This document shows, piece after piece, positions 29,390 to 31,290 of a DNA stretch of 31,290 nucleotides. The translations under genes were made by a program, and so were the position numbers. The stretch is from SVQP01 sp045594445. GTDB taxonomy: Bacteria > Bacillota > Clostridia > Oscillospirales > CAG-272. The DNA lies in NCBI GenBank assembly GCA_045594445.1, contig JAZNYL010000028.1:1-31290 (forward strand). Reading direction: 5' to 3'. How positions within the stretch are numbered: the first letter of the stretch is position 1; each line of letters starts with the position of its first letter. The notes under the pieces are model-generated. The model had not been told where the DNA came from. It made no database searches and saw only the letters and a list, made by a program, of their open reading frames with translations.

Positions 29390-31290
29390 ATGAGTACTCT
29401 GACAGGACTTGAACAAAAAATCATAGAAATGGCAGCGCGTATCCGCGAGCTGCGCGAGATCGAGGGCCTTGGCGTGGAATACATGGCCAACGCCACCGGC
29501 GTGAGCACCGAGGAATACCTTGATTGCGAGGCGGGCAGGCGCGACCTCAACTTCGCCTTTATCTACCGCTGTGCACAGGTGCTGCGCGTGGACGTGACCG
29601 AGATCATCGAGGGCTCGGCGCCCAAGCTGCAGACCTATACGCTGACGCGCCGCGGCGCAGGTCAGAAGATCGAGCAGGCACACGGCATGAACTACTACAA
29701 CATGGCCTACACCTTCAAAAGCAGGATCGCAGAGCCCCTGTTCGTGCGTGCCACCTACAGCGAGCAGGCCGAAAACGCGCCCATCGCAGTCACCAGCCAC
29801 CAGGGCCAGGAGTGCGATATTGTGATTGACGGCCGTCTGAAGGTGCAGATCGGTGACCACGTGGAGATTCTGAGTGCGGGCGACACCATTTATTATGACT
29901 CGTCCATCCCGCACGGCATGGTTGCTGTTGGCGGCAAGGACTGTACCTTCTACGCCATCGTGCTTGACCCGGACGCGGCCGAGCAGATCAAGGCGGTCGA
30001 GACCGGATCTGCTCCCACGCTGCCGGTACGCGACGACCAGAAGCGCGTTTACCACAATTTCGTGGATACTGTGGAGGACGACAAGGGTATTCTCAAGTCC
30101 ATCTCGTTCAAGAATACCGACCGCTTCAATTTTGCATATGATATCATTGACACGCTGGGCCGCGAAAAGCCGGATAAGCTGGCTATGCTGCACGTCTCGG
30201 GCGATATGACCGAGCGTCGCTTCTCGTTTGGCGATATCAAGCGCGCCTCTTCCCAGTGCGCCAACTACTTCAAGTCGCTTGGCATCAAGCGAGGCGACCG
30301 CGTCATGCTGATCTGCAAGCGTCATTACCAGTTCTGGTTCTCCATGCTGGCTCTGCACAAAATCGGCGCGGTGGCCATTCCCGCCTCCAACCAGCTGCAG
30401 GAGCACGACCTCTCCTATCGCTTTGAGGCTGCGGGCATCAGTGCCATCATCTGCACGGCAGACGGTGACGTAGCGCATCAGGTTGAGCTGGCAGAGGTCG
30501 TCAGCCCCACCCTGAATACCAAAATTCTGGTCGGAGGCAAGCGCGACGGCTGGCGCGACTTTGACAGCGAATATTCGCTGTTCAGCGGCAAATGGGAGAG
30601 AGACGAAAACTCCCCCGGTGGCGACGATCTGATGCTCATGTTCTTCACCTCGGGCACCACGGGATATCCCAAGATCGCGGCGCACAGCTACAAGTACGCG
30701 CTCGGTCACTACATCACGGCGCGCTACTGGCACAACGTTGACCCGAACGGCATCCACTTCACGATCTCCGACACCGGCTGGGGCAAGGCACTCTGGGGCA
30801 AGCTGTACGGCCAGTGGCTCTGCGAAAGCTGCGTCTTTGCGTACGACTTTGAAAAGTTTGACGCGGCGGACATTCTCCCGCTGTTCCAGAAGTACGGCAT
30901 CACGTCCTTCTGCGCGCCGCCGACGATGTTCCGCTTCTTCATCAAGGCGGGCATCGAGAATTACGACCTCAGCTCCCTGAAGCACTGCACCATTGCGGGT
31001 GAGGCGCTGAACCCCGAGGTATTCCACAAGTGCAAGGAGTACACGGGACTGTCCCTCATGGAAGGCTTCGGTCAGACGGAAACCACCCTCGCAATCGCAA
31101 ACTTTGTCGGCGACACTCCCAAGCCCGGCTCCATGGGCAGACCTTCTCCCATGTACGATGTTGATATCATCACTCCCGAAGGCAAGTCCTGCGAAGTCGG
31201 TGAAACCGGTGAAATCGTCATCAGCACCAAGAACGGTGTTCCCGCGGGTCTCTTCAAGGGCTACTACCTCAACGAAGAAGCAACGAAGGA
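29390..31290 (+). CDS. XRE-cupin-acyl-CoA synthetase fusion (copy 2), 3' end outside window
   Basis: This is an open frame of 633 codons without a stop, cut by the window edge. It has the same plan as the first copy: a helix-turn-helix at about 10-75 (RIRELREIEGLGVEYMANAT), a cupin at about 115-200 (VTSHQGQECDIVIDGRL, DTIYYDSSIPHGM) and an acyl-CoA synthetase with FTSGTTGYPKIA and GFGQTETT. The C-terminal GRxDD hinge and catalytic lysine lie outside the window. The ligase part is strikingly similar to copy 1 (TGWGKALWGKLYGQWLCE identical), while the HTH and inter-domain parts differ more. Start: ATG at 29390, with AAGGAG 11 nt upstream, slightly far. The Leu-type T-box suggests a different cue from copy 1. 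Relation to substrate is inferred. Confidence 0.9.
   Translation, partial: MSTLTGLEQKIIEMAARIRELREIEGLGVEYMANATGVSTEEYLDCEAGRRDLNFAFIYRCAQVLRVDVTEIIEGSAPKLQTYTLTRRGAGQKIEQAHGMNYYNMAYTFKSRIAEPLFVRATYSEQAENAPIAVTSHQGQECDIVIDGRLKVQIGDHVEILSAGDTIYYDSSIPHGMVAVGGKDCTFYAIVLDPDAAEQIKAVETGSAPTLPVRDDQKRVYHNFVDTVEDDKGILKSISFKNTDRFNFAYDIIDTLGREKPDKLAMLHVSGDMTERRFSFGDIKRASSQCANYFKSLGIKRGDRVMLICKRHYQFWFSMLALHKIGAVAIPASNQLQEHDLSYRFEAAGISAIICTADGDVAHQVELAEVVSPTLNTKILVGGKRDGWRDFDSEYSLFSGKWERDENSPGGDDLMLMFFTSGTTGYPKIAAHSYKYALGHYITARYWHNVDPNGIHFTISDTGWGKALWGKLYGQWLCESCVFAYDFEKFDAADILPLFQKYGITSFCAPPTMFRFFIKAGIENYDLSSLKHCTIAGEALNPEVFHKCKEYTGLSLMEGFGQTETTLAIANFVGDTPKPGSMGRPSPMYDVDIITPEGKSCEVGETGEIVISTKNGVPAGLFKGYYLNEEATK

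Noticed and set aside
29384..31027. 547-codon minus-strand frame opposite the second acyl-CoA synthetase fusion
   Set aside because: The plus strand encodes a clear paralog of the first fusion gene through this region. The minus-strand frame is a shadow, as is the similar one at 26750-28168.

Overview
The window looks like a chromosomal segment of an anaerobic, gut-type member of the Bacillota (class Clostridia, probably an uncultured Oscillospiraceae/Christensenellales-like lineage). This is inferred from family content and signals, not from a marker gene. The signals are strong GGAGG ribosome binding sites, many near-consensus sigma-A promoters (TTGACA-N17-TATAAT), intrinsic terminators, T-box leaders, a purine riboswitch, and secreted proteins with TEAP or PDGT linkers. 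Base composition is moderately GC-rich except for one AT-rich methyltransferase gene. No rRNA, tRNA, IS element, phage gene or CRISPR array was seen.

Left part (1-7650, minus strand): a complete BMP-family nucleoside-type ABC importer (lipoprotein, double ATPase, two permeases, 5507 down to 437). It is preceded by a TGS-domain nucleoside kinase (7402-5699). The kinase leader carries a clear purine riboswitch of guanine type (C at the specificity position). Its terminator shares bases with the aptamer, which predicts an ON switch. With purC at 10951 this makes a purine uptake, phosphorylation and synthesis theme.

Middle (7657-14350): an orphan solute-binding lipoprotein and a metallo-beta-lactamase-fold lipoprotein diverge from back-to-back consensus promoters. 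Then come purC and, convergent to it, an operon of a YitT-type membrane protein, an L-cysteine desulfidase/UPF0597 protein and an AT-rich SAM methyltransferase.

Surface-protein region (14628-21540, minus): a 1711-residue membrane-anchored surface protein with bacterial repeat domains, an 18-bp minisatellite linker, one transmembrane helix and a cytoplasmic tail that closely resembles the C-terminal part of ribosomal protein uL15. Next to it is a 371-residue secreted protein with a CBM9-like domain and a TEAP linker.

Then a three-gene operon (ABC-F ATPase, HAD phosphatase, GH127/DUF1680-like glycosidase; 25564-21727) and a divergent hemolysin-III family membrane protein.

Right end (26351-31290, plus): the most interesting part. 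Two paralogous proteins fuse an XRE helix-turn-helix, a cupin and a medium-chain-type acyl-CoA synthetase. Each gene has its own consensus promoter and its own T-box leader. By my fold the specifier codons are AUC (Ile) and CUG (Leu). This suggests that shortage of charged tRNA-Ile or tRNA-Leu induces ligases activating branched short-chain acids (2-methylbutyrate, isovalerate), the entry step for making branched-chain amino acids by reductive carboxylation. The second copy runs off the window.
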